Assembly: GCA_030035585.1 (NCBI GenBank)
Contig: CM057469.1
Span: 20,330,501 to 20,394,500, forward strand
Origin: Dugong dugon
Lineage: Eukaryota > Chordata > Mammalia > Sirenia > Dugongidae
Direction of reading: 5' to 3'
DNA length: 64,000 nt
Part shown: positions 1 through 13,194 of the stretch, one piece after another
Position numbering within the stretch: the stretch's first letter is position 1
Layout of the letters: every line of letters begins with the position of its first letter
Notes under the pieces: generated by a model
Told to the model about the DNA's origin: nothing
The model's database searches: none
What the model saw: the letters and a program-made list of their open reading frames with translations, nothing else
Made by a program: the position numbers and the translations under genes

Positions 1-270
1 TCTGCAAGGCACTCTGGTAGATATTGTGGGGTATACAGATCTGAATTAAACATAGATCTTAAGCTCAAAGAGTTCACAATCAAGTGGGGAATGTAAGGAA
101 TAAAAACTATACTAAATATAAAGTAATAATTATCACCTTTATCAGGAGTACATACATGTTAAGGGCCATTGGGACGTCATAGGAGAGAGGGGAGTTCTGC
201 ATGGTGGCATGAAGAAAAGGTTCCCAGAGGGAACTAAGTGCACCTGCACTTTGATTCTAAGCCTAGAGTA
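1..270 (+). repeat. possible old interspersed repeat, degraded
   Basis: The start resembles the interior of the ancient repeat family seen more clearly at 2235-3480: an over-aged 'size class and total counts' GA-rich style with recognisable phrases. Divergence is high and boundaries are uncertain. Confidence 0.3.
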
Positions 271-784
271 CTTTCAAGAGTAATTAATTGATGATAGTTG
301 AAAAGATTTTACACACAAAAGCAGATTTTCAGACTAGCCAGATGGTTTTCTTTAGCATTGAAACTCCTACGTTATTTCTCTTGTCTAGGATTTCTTCTCT
401 CTCTCTTTTTTTTTTTCCATAATTTCTATATCTGCTATAGATAAGGATTGATTATTTAATGTATCGAAGCAGGTTAACTGTTTCTGTGTATGATACATAA
501 TTTTAAAGTGCATAGGCAGTAATTATAGCACCGCCATTATTAACTGTCCAGATTAGTTCTTTTTAGTGATCTAGAACATTGGTATTAAAATGTGTCCTTA
601 GGAATACAGAAAAAATGAAAATTTGATTTATATTTATACAATTTTAGAAAAAATGAAATTTGTGCATATGTAATCTCCCAATTTGTCGTTCTTTTAGGTT
701 ATCAAATATATTTAAAAATAATTAGTTCTCGGAAGTTAATGTGATTATTTCAGTTCTTGATTTATCATTGTTTTTGTTGGGTGC
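271..784. other. AKT3: plain intron
   Basis: AT-rich unique-looking sequence. It has a short pyrimidine run near 399-418 and no recognised element or coding potential. Confidence 0.5.
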
Positions 785-945
785 TGTCAAGTAAATTCTG
801 ATGGTTAAACACTTAGCTGCTAACTAAAAGGTTGGCCATTTGAACCCACCCAGCAGGGAGAAAGACCTGATGATCTGTAAAGATTGCAGCCAAGAAAACC
901 CTATGGGGCAGTTCTCTTCTGTCACATGGGGTCAGTATGAGACTT
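785..945 (+). mobile_element. AfroSINE, diverged
   Basis: The tRNA-like head (cttagctgctaactaaaagg), the middle 'aagattgcagcc' and the module 'aaaccctatggggcagttct' appear in the correct order. The 3' end is lost after 'ggggtcagtatgag'. Confidence 0.7.
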
Positions 946-2127
946 ATCATTGCTTGGAAGGAAATCTGTGCTAAGTATATCCTTACTTAGTTTTAGTTTT
1001 GCGTTAGGTTCACCTTGCCACGTATTCTGCCCAGGAATGCTTCCTGGAGATGGAGAAAACTTAATTGCTGTAGACAAAATACTAAACACAGTAGGTATGT
1101 TTTTGAAATAAGATTGAAATAGAGACAGAGGAATAAACTAAGGCACCTATAAATACACGTAAGGAATCCCCCCCAGTACATATGCAAACACCATGACTCA
1201 CCCATTGAGGAGTATCTGCGTGGTATCTAGGAAACTTGAAGAGGGCAATACTGGTCTGTTGAAAAGTAAACACTGGTAAATTGGTAGTACTTACCCAAAT
1301 GGCAGCATTCTCAAAACTCTCCATTCCAGGTTTTGCCTTGAGATAGGCTTCTTCTGTGGGTCCACTGAGGTAACCAACCATACCTAGCCCGATTTGTTTC
1401 TCAATTCATGCTTCTTTTCTGTTGATTTTGAATTAGCAGTAGCGTTCTTTTGGTCCACATTCTGGAATGTTTATCTTGAAATATAAATACTTAAAACAGT
1501 TAAGACATTTCCTTTGTCTTACAGTTTCTTCACATTTTTGTATGTATCTGGACTTTTTTCAGGTGAAAGACCGCTCGGGAGTTTAACATGCTCAGGGCTA
1601 TGCTTGTTGTTATCTGTGTTTGCCAGTATTATTCGAAACACTAAATAATCTTGATATAATTGGATTGTGAAAGAAATACTGGTAATTAAAAATAAGCATA
1701 GCTGCTTTTAGGCATATTAATACAATGGAGTTGCCTCATACTTGCATTTAATTTATGTGAGTTTAACTAAATGGGCTTTGCAAGAAAGTGCTTAGATAGA
1801 TTAGATAGCTAGATAGAGAATTTAAATATATAGTCATTCTAACTGCCATTCCTCTCTGTGAGTGTATTCACAGATTGGCCTCAAGATGAGAGTCATAAAT
1901 TTGGTATTCTTTTACTCCATTTCAGTTCCTGCCTGCCATCCTGGAAACTTTGTGGGATATAATCCTGGTGTTTAACAATACACAGTCTTCATAAGACATA
2001 GTGATTAGGCGTATTATAACTACAGGTGTTCATCTAAAGAAACTGTATTCTTGTTCCACTTCTGGAGGGAAAACTGCACTAGACTTAACCAGGATGTTGG
2101 TCTCCAGTGTAGTACCTTCCCAAGAAA
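946..2127. other. AKT3: plain intron
   Basis: There is no recognisable repeat or exon. Short antisense reading frames at 993-1381 resemble no protein I know and lie in low-complexity AT-rich sequence. Confidence 0.5.
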
Positions 2128-2192
2128 TTTTCACCTGGGGTCGCCACGAATTAGAATTGACTCAGTGGCAGCTAACAACGACAGCATTTTAA
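2128..2192 (+). mobile_element. RTE/AfroSINE 3' tail fragment
   Basis: 'ggggtcgccacgaattagaa' followed by 'gactcagtggcagctaacaa' matches the shared 3' tail of RTE LINEs and AfroSINEs, ending in the RTE-type CAA-like tail. Confidence 0.6.
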
Positions 2193-2234
2193 TTATACTT
2201 AATAACTGTGTGTTAACTTTAGAACCTACTCCAT

Positions 2235-3480
2235 TATAGTCCATTCATTTAGCAAATATTTTTTGAGCATCTATGGATCAGGCCTCAGAGGATGTAGACA
2301 TAAGGAAATCATGGTACTTTCCCTTATGAAGATGAGTGTCTAATTGGGCAGGCAGACCAGAGAATAGGCATATACTTTATAGTGTCCTTATTACTATGAT
2401 AATACTGGATGTTATGAGATAACAGTCAAGGGGTACATAAATCAATTTAGAATGAAGTGAGAAAAGGAAGGGGGAAGATGCCAGGAAACACTTCGTAAAA
2501 TGGTTGCTGAGCTAAGACTTAAAAGATAAATTAAATCAGTAAGGATTGGAAGGAAAGCATTCCCACACAGAAAGGGTAGAATGTGTAAAGTGCAGAAGCA
2601 TGCAAATGTCTTTCCCCCCTAGGTACTGCATGTAGCACAGTATGGATGAGGCATAAAGTCCTGCAGAGGAAAGCCAGAATGGTCTGAGCAGGGAGTCACG
2701 GTCATAGTAGGACAGGTCTTCTCCCTCAGGTAACTTGGATTTTATCCTGAAGGCATTGGGTTATCATGAAAGCATTTCTGTAAGGTAATGTTTTAGAAAG
2801 AATACTTGTAGCAGGATGAGGCTGAGGCTTGGATTGGAGAAGACAGAATTGGGAGGAGGGAAACTATTTGGGAGACTATTGCATTTGGGAGGTTTTTTAG
2901 TAATTGGTCGTAAAAATGATAAGGGCATTATAGAGGCTATGTTAGCGGGAAGGAATCAAATTGTAGTGATATTTAGATACTAGAATTGCCAGGACTTTTA
3001 ACTACATGTAGAAGGAGAAATGTCAGGTGATTTCCTATTTGCTGGCTTGGGAATACTGTTGCAGTTCATAAAGAAAAGAGACACAGGAAGAGGAATGAGT
3101 TCTGGGGTGCTCATCTTATATTTAAGGTGTCCTGTGGTGATATCATGGAGGCAGGAAAGTTAGATCAGAGATTCAAATAGGCATCATCATCAGTACTAAA
3201 ACCAAAGAAGTGAAGAAATGTCCAATGAGAGAAAAGTACATGGAGTTAGAACATTCATGGCCAAGAATGGTGCGTTTGACATGGTGATAAGAGAAGCCAA
3301 AGGAGGATCCTGGGAAGGAGGAGCCAGACAAGAGAAGCTTAGAAGAAGGGAGAGTATTTTAAATATAAGACAGTATATTAAATTCTGTAAGATAGCAAGG
3401 GAAAAATGCCCATTCATTTTTACATCTAGTAGGTCCCAAGCAGAGTACCATGGATTCATCCTTTTTTTCTGTGTTGGTGC
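2235..3480 (+). repeat. ancient mammalian interspersed repeat (family not assigned)
   Basis: It begins like the widespread mammalian repeat with 'ccattcatttagcaaatatt' and 'tgagcatctatgg'. It then has GA-rich phrases such as 'ggattttatcctgaaggcat' and 'gggagactattgcatttggg'. The same order of phrases recurs at 42006-43010 and 54640-55740. I cannot name the family with confidence. Confidence 0.5.
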
Positions 3481-5063
3481 ACGCTATTCAGTTTGGCTAT
3501 AGTATAGAATGTGCAAGGGCCAGTAGAACAAGATTATGGGAATGAATTCCGTGCAACCTCTAGTGGACAGCAGTTGGCATCTCTAGAACTGATTATAAAA
3601 CAACTCTAATAATGTGACCAATTACACTACTCCTAATATATCCAAGCCACTCTGTTTTTGTAGCTTAGCTATTATTACATTTCCATGAGAAGCATGAAAA
3701 TATTCTGGGGAAAAAAGTAAACTGAAAATTGACTAAGGTGATGCTGTTCAGTTTAGAAAGTCTTTACTTAGGAGTCTCCCTCAGAATCTTACTCATTGCT
3801 TTCTTTTCTCAGACCTATAAGATGGGCCTCTATAAATCTCTCACAAGGCCGAAATCATCCGGAAAGTAGAGATTCACTAGGGAATGAAGGAAAAGCATTG
3901 TGTAGAAATGTTACTCAGCTGATAAATTCTTCACATTGCTGTCATTTATGTGGGTACAACTGAACTACCACTTTCAGTTATTTACTATTCTTGTCCATAC
4001 TTAGCTTGTTGTACATACTATATTAATTTCTTTAACAAAACTAATTTTGTTTGATGGATATGACTTTCAGTTTTATGCCATTCTTGAGATCCTCTCATAC
4101 TTATTTCAGATTTCTCATTATTTGGCTGGCATTTTGTCTTCAGTGAACCAAAATCCTCTCATTTTAAATTCATATAAGACAGAAGTGCTGGCAGTCAGCA
4201 TTCTAGTTCTACTTACTAATTTATGGAGGTGTGATTTGGGTGATTTTTAAATGAAAAATACCATTTCATATTCATAGTGATGATTTTTAAAATTTTACTG
4301 AACTCATAGAGATATAAATATCTTTATTGTCAGGAGTATGACAAGCTAATTTCCTTGCTAACTATTTTAGTCATTAATATATTATGTAGGTTATATCAGA
4401 ATTCTATTGCTTTTACCCAAAGCATTTTCAGAAATTACCAAGACAAGAAGGAGGCATTATAATATTCAAATTGATATCTAAATTTCCAGGCAGAATAAAG
4501 TTGGAATATTTTTAGTGTATAATTTTATGACATTTCAACGTCAGTTTCCTAAAATGAATCATTAAATCAATCTATAACTGCATCTAAAGTAACTTGATTT
4601 TTAAGCAATAGTAGTAGAAAGATTCTAAAAGTTATGTGTGAGTTTGACTCAGATAATAACATTTCTAGAATTGTGATTAAATAAAACATTAAAGAGAATA
4701 AAGATGAGCTGAGGTAATGGTAAGGTAAATCTGAATCTCCCAAAATTGTCTAAAATACAGTAGAGAATAAGATGAACAGGTAAAACTACCCAAAACATGT
4801 GCCCTCAATACTTCAAATTACCAGTAAAAAAAAAAAAAAAAAAAAAAAAAGTAGACATCAAATCCCAGTGAGTAAACTCTCATGCTTCTGCTACAAGCCT
4901 TTCTGAACACTAAAGGCAGTTAGGAAAATCTGTAGAGAAGAAAGAAGAGGAAGTTAATGGTATGCCTAAGATTGATCAAAAATAACCACCAGAAAGAAAA
5001 TGTCCAGTCTTAGTGCCATATACCAAAAAAGGGTCCTGATAGGTCAGAGTACTTACTACAAGA
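3481..5063. other. AKT3: plain intron with an A25 run
   Basis: Mostly unique AT-rich sequence. A 25-base A homopolymer lies at 4826-4850 and could be the tail of an unrecognised + strand retrotransposon. No coding signal. Confidence 0.5.
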
Positions 5064-5220
5064 ACCAAAACTTGTTGCAGTTGAGTTGATTCCGACTCAT
5101 AGCAACCCTATAGGACAGAGTAGAACTGCTCCATAGGATTTCCAAGGAGCAACTGGTGGATCTGAACCACTGGCCTTTTTTAGCAGCTGAGCTTTTAACC
5201 ACTGCGCCACCAGGGCTCCA
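5064..5220 (-). mobile_element. AfroSINE, near full length
   Basis: Reading the minus strand from 5220: 'ggagccctggtggcgcagtg', A/B-box-like tRNA head, 'gctcctt' region, 'tcctatagggttgctatgag' and the tail 'gtcggaatcaactcaactgc'. This is the short subtype without the 'gggagaaagatgtggcagtc' insert. Confidence 0.9.
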
Positions 5221-5339
5221 GTTACTACAAGAAAGAGACTTAAAAGTGTGCATGATTATCAACAGTGGTATTGGAAAAACATTGTTTTTAGGGAAGAAAT
5301 GAAAAGGAAGGAAGAAATTCCCTTAAGAGATTAGATGGT

Positions 5340-5720
5340 GTTTTGTTTATCTGTTACTGTATTTCAGGCCACCCACAACTTGGCTGCTTAAAACAATTTA
5401 TTATTATCTCTTGTGGTTCTGTGGATTGGCTAGGCTTAGCTAGGCAGTTCTCATAAGAAGTTTGCAGTCAAGTGCCAGATTAGGCTGAAGTCATCAGAAG
5501 ACTTGACTAGCCTCCACAGCCAAGATGTTGACTCACATGGCTAGAATCTCAGATGAGGTGGATGGAACTGCAGGGGCTGACCGGGCATCTGTCTAGTTCC
5601 ATGATTCATCTCCATGTGATGTGGCACATGGTTATGGCACAGCATGGCAATTTCAGGGTAGTCTTCTTACACAGAGGCCTGCTTATCCCATAGTGAGCAT
5701 TGCAAGAGGACAAAAACAGA
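5340..5720 (+). repeat. old medium-reiterated repeat
   Basis: Phrases such as 'cttggctgcttaaaacaatt' and 'cttgtggttctgtggattgg' also occur in the same order in the split repeat at 39230-40320. Class (LTR-type or DNA-type) is not decided. Short reading frames on both strands here are not genes. Confidence 0.5.
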
Positions 5721-6499
5721 GAAGCAATACACATATAACTGGAGACCCTGAAGAAGAAAAAACAGGATACTGGAATAAAATAATGTTTAAAATTATGATT
5801 TAAAAAAACAGAGTACATAGTCTTTTGTGTTTGGCTTCTTTCACTTAGCATAATGCTTTTAAAAAATTCTTCAGTGTTATCGCATATATCAGTATTTTGT
5901 TTCTTTTTATGGCTTTTACTCCACTGTATGAATGTAACACAACGTGTTTAGACTTACTCACCAGTAGATGGGCATTTGGGTTCTTTGCAGTTTGGGGCTA
6001 TTATAAAAAAACTTCTATGAATATTCAAGTGCGTATCTTTGTGTGAACTTGTATGTTTTGAATTTTCGTAGGTAAATGCATAGGTATGCAATTTCTGGGA
6101 TTTTTAGTAAGTGTATATTCATTTTTTTAAGAAACTTAACAAACTGTTTTCCAAATTGGCTGTACCATTTTCCATTCCCAGGATGCTGTTTAATATCACT
6201 GCACTTAGTGTGGTTAATTTTTTTAATATTGCCTGTTGTAGTGTGTAGTGGTATCTTGTGGTTTTAATTTGAATTTCCTGAACAATTAATGATATTGAAC
6301 ATCTTTTACTGTGTTGATTTGCCATTTGTATATCTTCTTTTTTAAAGTATCTATTAAAATCTTTTGCCTATTTTTAATTGGGTTGTTTGTCTTAATACTA
6401 AGTTATCAGACTTCTTTTTATAGTTTGTATATAAGTGCTTTATTATATATATGACTTGCAAATATTTTCTCCCAGTATGTGATTTGCCTTTTTAGTTTT

Positions 6500-6770
6500 T
6501 AACAGGAAATTTTTTCTTGTGTATACTTTCGTTTCAGTTTTTTTATTCAATCAGATTTATTCATGTATAATTTTTATATTCAGTAAAATTAACCAATTTT
6601 AAGCCTACAACTCAATGAGTTTTGACAAATGTATACGGTATTTTTGCCATCATCGCAGTCATGATGTAGAGCCTTTCTGTCACCTCAGCAAGTCCCTCAT
6701 TCTCCTTTACAGTCAGTCCTTTCCTGTCACCCTCAGTCCTGGGAACCACTGATAATGCTTTCTTATTAGT
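6500..6770 (-). mobile_element. L1 3'UTR fragment inside an older L1
   Basis: It has the antisense L1 3'UTR layout: a passage like 'cagtaaaattaaccaatttt' followed by 'gccatcatcgcagtcatgat' and 'ctgggaaccactgataatgc'. It breaks the ORF2 sequence, which resumes with 'gtgtcttttgaagagcaaaa' at 6771. Confidence 0.5.
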
Positions 6771-8184
6771 GTCTTTTGAAGAGCAAAACTTTTAAATTTA
6801 GATGAGATATAATTTATTAGTTGTTCGCTTTTGTGGTTTGTGAATTTTTATTTTAATTTAAAACATCGTAGCCTGAGGTGGTTGAGATTTTCTACCATGT
6901 TTTCTTCTAGGGGTGATATAGTTTTGGCTTTTATGTTTAGGTCTGTTATCCATTTCAAGTTAATTTTTGTATATGGTGCTATATAAGGGTCAAAGTTCAT
7001 TTTTTTTGCAAATGGATATCTGATTATTCCAGTACATTTGTTGAAAAGACTAGCTCCCATTGAATTATCTTGGCACCTTTGCCAAAAGCCAGTGGGTCTA
7101 TTTTACACTCTCTATTCTGTTGCCTTGATCTATAGCTATCTGTCTTTGTGCCAATATCACACCGTCTTTAGTAGTTTTGCTTGGGGGTAAGTGTTGAAAT
7201 CAGGTACTTTGAGTCTTCAACTGTGTTCTTCTTTTTTCAAAAAAGTTTTGGCAATCCTCTTTTCTTTGACTTGCCATATAAATATGTAATAAGCTTGTTA
7301 ATTTCTATATGAAGGCTTACTGGATAAGGGAACATTATTAACACAATATATATTTAAAATTTCGTAATTTAAAACTTTCATTTCACCAGTGAAATTTTGG
7401 AGCCAAGAGTTTTCTTTATGGGAAGCTTTTAATAATAAATTGAGATTTTTTAATTAAAGCAATATATTGATAAAAATATATATTGAGCTATTAATTTTGT
7501 TTATTCTACTTCAGAGAGTTTTGAAGTTTATCTGTTTCCAGAAATTTGTCCACTTCATCGAAAATTTGAATTTATTTGCATGATATTGTTGATGTTTTCA
7601 TATTATTCTGTTAGTATCTATAGGATCTGTGGTTACTTTAGTAATGTAGTCATGTTGTCTCTTTTATTCCTGATATTTAGCAATTTGTACCCTTCTCTTT
7701 TGATTTCTGATCTGCCTGCTTAAAAGTTAATAATTTTTATTGATATTTTTGAAGAACCAGCTTTAGGTTTCATTGACTTTCTTCTATCAGTTTTGGGTTA
7801 CCTATGTCATTGATTTCTGCTCTTTATTACTTCCTTCCTTATGGTTAGTTTGGGTTTAATTTGCTTTTTCTTTTCCTAGTTTCTAAATGTGGAAGCTTGT
7901 ATCATTTATTTAAGGCCTTTTTTCTTTTCTAATATCAATATTTAATGTTATAAATTTCCCTCTAGGCAACAATTTTATGTTAGTTTTATATATGTTAACA
8001 TATATAACATACTTTATAGCTGTTAGACGTGTTTATATGTTGTTTCCTATCTGTTTCATCTATTATTATGTTTCAAAACATACTGATTTCTCATGATGTT
8101 TTCTTTGACTAATGAACTATTTAAAAGTGTGGTGTTTAATTTCAAAATACTTGGAGGTTTCCATATATCTTTATTTTGTTGGAA

Positions 8185-9341
8185 TGAGAGATAGCATTGC
8201 TGATGTCAGATGAATCTTGGCTGAAAGCAAAGAATACCAGAAAGATGTTTACCTGTGTTTTATTGACTGTGCAAAGGCCTTCGATTATGTGGACCATAAC
8301 AAATTATGGATAACATTGAGAAGAATGGGAATTCCAGGACACCTAATTGTATTTATGAGGAAGCTGTACGTAGACCAAGAGGTAGTTGTTCGAGCAGAAC
8401 AAGGGGATACTGCATGGTTTAAAATCAGGAAAGTTGTGTGTCAGAGTTGTATCCTTCACCATACTTGTTCAACTGTATGCTGAGCAGATAATCTGAGAAA
8501 CTGGACTATGTGAAGAACGGGGCATCAGGATTGGAGGAAGACTCATTAACAACCTGCGTTATGCAGATGACACAACCTTGCTTGCTGAAAGTGAAGAGGA
8601 CTTGAAGCACTTACTGATGAACATCAAAGACTACAGCCTTCAGTATGGATTACACCTCAACATAAAGAAAACAAAAATCTTCACAACTGAACCAATAAGC
8701 AACGTCATGATAAATGGAGAAAAGGTTGAAGTTGTCAAGGATTTCATTTTACTTGGATCCATAGTCAATGCTCATGGAAGCAGCAGTCAAGAAATCGAAT
8801 AACATATTGCATTGGGCAAATCTGTTGCAAAAGACCTCTTTAAAGTGTTAAAAAGCAAAGATGTCACGTTAAGGACTAAGGTGCACCTGACCCAAGCCAT
8901 GGTATTTTCAGTCGCCTAACATGCATGCGAAAGCTGGACAATGAGTAAGGAAGACCAAAGAAGAATTGATGCCTTTGAATTATGGTGTTGGTGAAGAATA
9001 TTGACTGTATCATGGACTAGCAGAAGCATGAACAATATGCCTGGGAAGTACAGTCAGAATGCTTCTTAGAAGCAATGATGGCAAGACTTCGTCTCACATA
9101 CTTTGGACATGTTATCAAGAGGGACCAGTCTTTGGCGAAAGATATCATGCTTGTAAAGTAGAAGGTCAGCAAAAAAGAGGAAGACCCTCAGTGAGATGGA
9201 TTGACATAGTGGGTGCAACAATGGGCTCAAGCATAACAATGATTGTGAGGATGGTGCAGGACCGGGCAGTGATTCGTTCTGTTGTACATAGGGTCACTAT
9301 GAGTTGGAAGCGACTGGAGGGCACCTAACAACAGCAACAAC
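8185..9341 (+). mobile_element. RTE (BovB-clade) LINE 3' portion, inactive reverse transcriptase
   Basis: The + strand encodes the C-terminal half of an RTE reverse transcriptase. Motif A appears as FIDCAKAFDYVDH near 8250-8293 and the catalytic YADD at 8560-8571, but in a different frame, so at least one frameshift separates them. A stop at 8800 and a TAA where the family has a TCA codon near 8918 show further decay. Downstream LWCW and ILWTCY-type segments lead to a CAA-repeat tail at about 9328-9341. The 5' end is truncated. The copy sits inside an antisense L1. Confidence 0.9.
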
Positions 9342-10533
9342 AATTGATTTATATTTTAATTTAACTGCAGTCAGGGAACATACTCTATGATTTACATCTT
9401 TTTAAATTTATTTAGACTTGTTTTTGGCCCAGAATATATTAATTCTGAGTGAATCTTCTGTATATGCTTACAATGTGTATTCTGCTGTGTTTGGTGGAGT
9501 TTTCTATCAGTACTAATTAGGTCAAGTTGTTTGATTATGTAGTGTTGTTCAGATCTTTTGTATCCTTACTGATATTCTGTCTACTTGTTTTATCAAATAT
9601 TGAGAGGTGAAGGTTGAAATCTCCAAATGCAGTTGTAGATTTATCTGGTCCTCTTTCCACTTACTTATATAGACAGACTAATTTGGTTATACTTTCTTTT
9701 TTAATCCAGTCTGACAACTTTTGTCTTTTTACTTGGAAAGTTTAGAGCCTTCACGCTTAATTATATATGGTTGGTAAATCTTGCTGTTTATCTTTTATTG
9801 AACCCATCTGTTCTTTCTTCCTTTAAAAAAACATCTCTTCTGCCTTCTTTATATTAATTGATTTTTTTATAGTATCTGATTTTATATTCACTCTTGGTTT
9901 AGCTCTGCTGCTTTTTGTTTTCATAGAGGTAGCTCTAGGATTTAGAATATATGTCTTTTCTCATCATAGTCTACTTTCAAACAATATGATACCACTTCAC
10001 TTATATCTTAAGAACCTTACAAGAGTTTACACCCATTTCCCTACCTTTTGTCTTTTGTATTGTTGTTGTCAGACATTTTACTTTAACCTCCATAATACAC
10101 TCTTATTAAAAATGTTTTATATAGTCACTGTTTCTAGAGCTCTGAGATCCTTTGTGTAGTTGCACACTTCCATCTGTTATGTTTTATTTTTGCTTGGAGA
10201 ACTTCCTTTAACAGTTTCTGTAGCGCAGATCTGCTAGCCATAATTTTTTTCAGCTTCTGTTTGTTTGAGAAAACCTTCGTTTTACCTTAAGATGTTTTTC
10301 TTTAAAAAATACATCTCTTGAAGTGTAATGGAATTTAATAAATTTGCCATATTTACAGTGTACAGTTTGGTAACTCTTACCTGTGAAATCATCACCATCA
10401 TAAAGGTAATGACCATTCAGTTACCCTATAAGTTTCTCCTGCCCTGAAGATTGTTGGATGGAAAGGGACGTTTGAACTAAATCCTTAAGGCTAGGTGTGT
10501 TCTCCAAATAAGATATATTCATTCATTGAAAAC

Positions 10534-10736
10534 AGAGCCCTGGTGGTGCATTGGTTAAAGAGTGTAGATGCTAACCAAACAGTCAGTGATTTGAACCCAC
10601 CAGCCGCTCCGTGGGAGAAAGATGTGGCAGTCTGCTTCTGTAAAGATTTATAGCCTTGGAAACACTATGGGGCAGTTCTGCTCAGTCCTATAGGGTTACT
10701 ATGAGTTAGAATTGACTGGATGGCAGTGGGTTTTGG
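10534..10736 (+). mobile_element. AfroSINE, full length, long subtype
   Basis: Starts 'gagccctggtggtgcattgg', contains the insert 'gtgggagaaagatgtggcag' and 'tctgcttctgtaaagattta', and ends 'ggcagtgggttttggtta'. Substitutions are moderate. Confidence 0.93.
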
Positions 10737-11140
10737 TTATTTATTCAGCGGCGTTTATTGAGTGTTAATTGTGTCCCTAGGCTGAACTAAACAGCCATGA
10801 CTTTTAGAAGGGGTAACATAAACCCAGTAAGTGTGCTGTTACAGTGGAGTGAGGAGAGTGCTATGGTATAAGAGAATAATGGAGAACCTGCTATAGATGG
10901 AGTTCTCTCTTCGAGGAAGTAGCATTTAGGTTGAGACTACTGGGGAAGGAACTGCAGTTGCAGAGGTTCTGCTGAGAGAAGCTTGTTGTGTATGAGACTT
11001 TAGCACATAACTGTAGATAATGCTGATATTTTAATAAAAATTTATTGAATTGTCTATACTGTTCTAGACCCTGGGAAGACAGCAGCAGTCCAGACAAGGG
11101 CCTTTGTCTCATGCAGTATATATTGTGCCATTATAAAATA
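10737..11140 (+). repeat. two partial copies of an ancient interspersed repeat
   Basis: 'tattcagcggcgtttattga' and later 'aatttattgaattgtctata' with 'tgttctagaccctgggaaga' each look like the start of the same old family as 2235-3480. Boundaries are approximate. Confidence 0.4.
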
Positions 11141-11224
11141 AACATGTGGATGAAATTTCTTCATAATGGAATGATTTATGCATTTATAATCTCAAATTAA
11201 TGTAAAGTAGATAGTATAATAAAA

Positions 11225-11450
11225 AGGTGATGTGCTTTAGAATCAGCTGAACTAAGTTTGAATCCCTACTTTGCCACTTTCTAGCTATGTGATGCTGGGC
11301 AAATTTCATAAAATCTCTAAGCCTTGGTTTTCTCTTTTTATAAGATAGTGACTATCTTATAAGATTGTTTTGAGGATTAATAGAATTAATAATATAATGC
11401 ATGTAAAGTACTTAACACAGTGCCAAACAAGTAGCAGCACCCACAAAAAT
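11225..11450 (+). mobile_element. MIR SINE
   Basis: The classic MIR order is visible: 'ttagaatcagctgaactaag', 'gccactttctagctatgtga', 'tgggcaaatttcataaaatc', 'ttgaggattaatagaattaa' and 'agtacttaacacagtgccaa'. Confidence 0.85.
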
Positions 11451-11460
11451 AATACCTATT

Positions 11461-13194
11461 GTAATACTAATAGTAATAAGTTATAATTATGTTTGTCTGT
11501 AATATATAGTAATATGTAGATTTCATGATTGTTAATACTCAATAAATGATAGTGTTTATTATTTTTATTGTATTCATATTGAATGTGTGTCATAAATAAT
11601 GCAGGTATTTCACATATTTCCTAATAGACTTAAATATGTTAAAATAATTACCTTGATAATTTTTACCCTTTTAAAAATATATTTTATTCTCCAAATAAAG
11701 AGTCTTTTAACTTTCAGTGTGGTGGAACTGAGCAGTCTCTTCTTTACTCTTATTTAGTTTTTATTTTTTAATGAAATATTTTAATATTATTTTAATTGCA
11801 AAAATTGGGAAATCAAATTTATTTTTAAGGATTTTTAAAAATACATATCAAGTTATTAAATGTTTTTATTTGGTGACTTTTAAGCCTAGAGAATGTCCTT
11901 AACTTGTCTTACATTACTTCTTTAAAAATTGCCAGTTTACAGATTAGTGTTTCAGGTTTCCAGCACCTAGTTGGTGACCTGGAGCTCTTGTTACATTTTC
12001 AGAATTGTGAGACAGAAGGAAGAGAAACAGAACAGGGCTTGAGGTGGATAGCTTTTGATTAATAGCTAACACAGTTACCAACAAAAAACTGTTAGAGAGT
12101 TTAGCCATTCAGACTGAAAGGTTCTCCTATAGCATTCCTAAGGGATTAATTTATATTTTAAAGAATTTTTATACTAAACGGTTATTAACATAGGATATTT
12201 TTGTATTTATATCTCACGTCTACGTCACTGCAGTTTTTGAAAAAAACTGCACTTGAAAAACTAAATGTAAGTTTACATTGAGTTGCATGAATTTTTCTGT
12301 GTAAAATGCATGCAAACTATTGAGCACAGATTGTGAAAGATAAGAATTATCTAAAAGATCATTAATATGAATTGTTTTATTAAATGTTAAGGAAACTTTT
12401 AGGAAAGTAGGTGTTTTAATGTTCATTTTATAGTGTAACTAATACTATTTCAATTTTGTAGTATTTCATTGTTGATTACTTTCCTCTTGGGCAGGCTAGA
12501 GCCATTCTCTTCATCTGGGGTCTTTTTGTATACCCAGGGGATGTGTTAATCAGCATTATTGCCCAGACTGCTGTGTCTTGTTGCTTAATTAATTAGTTGT
12601 CTTTAAAGATACTCAGGTTCCAACCTCAATCAATATTATGCTAATGAATCTAATCACTGAAATTAATGAGACTTGTATTAAGCATATTTTGTTACTCTGT
12701 AGATAGCCAATCTTTTATGATTACAAAGGGATGATTAAAAATTTTATAGGCAGTATTTGCAAGAAGTGAGAAAATTGAGTTTAAAACCTTAATTTGTAGT
12801 GGTGATTCACAGGACATTTTTTAAATCCAAATCTATCTATCTGCCTTTCTTTCTTGAGAAAGTTTGTTGCATTAAGAATATAATTCTTTTTCAAAATATA
12901 GTAATTTATTTTCAAAACAAGCATTCTGTATAGGTGATGAGATAGAATTGTATATTGAATGGAGATCATCTATTCCTACAGGATGGCTAAGGACGGCACA
13001 GAAGAGAAAGAGCATGTAGTCTCTGTTTAAAAGAACTTAAAGATACGCTTGTTCCCTGCATGAGCAGCAAATAAAAGTTTATTCAGTTATGTATATAATG
13101 TTTTATGCTTTTAATAGAAGTATTTTACCTTCAAAACCTTAAGCCTAATTTTTCATTGTAAATGGTTCTTTGGAATATATTTTGAATTTAACTT
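11461..13194. other. AKT3: plain intron
   Basis: AT-rich unique-looking sequence with no identified element, apart from tiny A/T runs. The minus-strand reading frames at 12220-12426 and 12781-12969 are low-complexity and not gene-like. Confidence 0.5.

Larger units (their letters stand above)
5800..10330 (-). mobile_element. L1 LINE, antisense, interrupted
   Basis: Minus-strand translation gives degraded ORF2 segments. Examples are the region that reads ATG-less around 6848-7060 (FDPYIAPYTKINLKWITDLN) and the ORF2 interior from 7200 to 8180. The L1 continues after an RTE insertion from about 9345 to 10330. Frameshifts and stops are frequent, so the copy is dead. A second L1-derived piece interrupts it at about 6500-6770. 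Confidence 0.75.

Noticed and set aside
8217-8802. Reverse transcriptase as a retron or other host RT system
   Set aside because: RTE LINE motifs, tail and nested context explain it fully.
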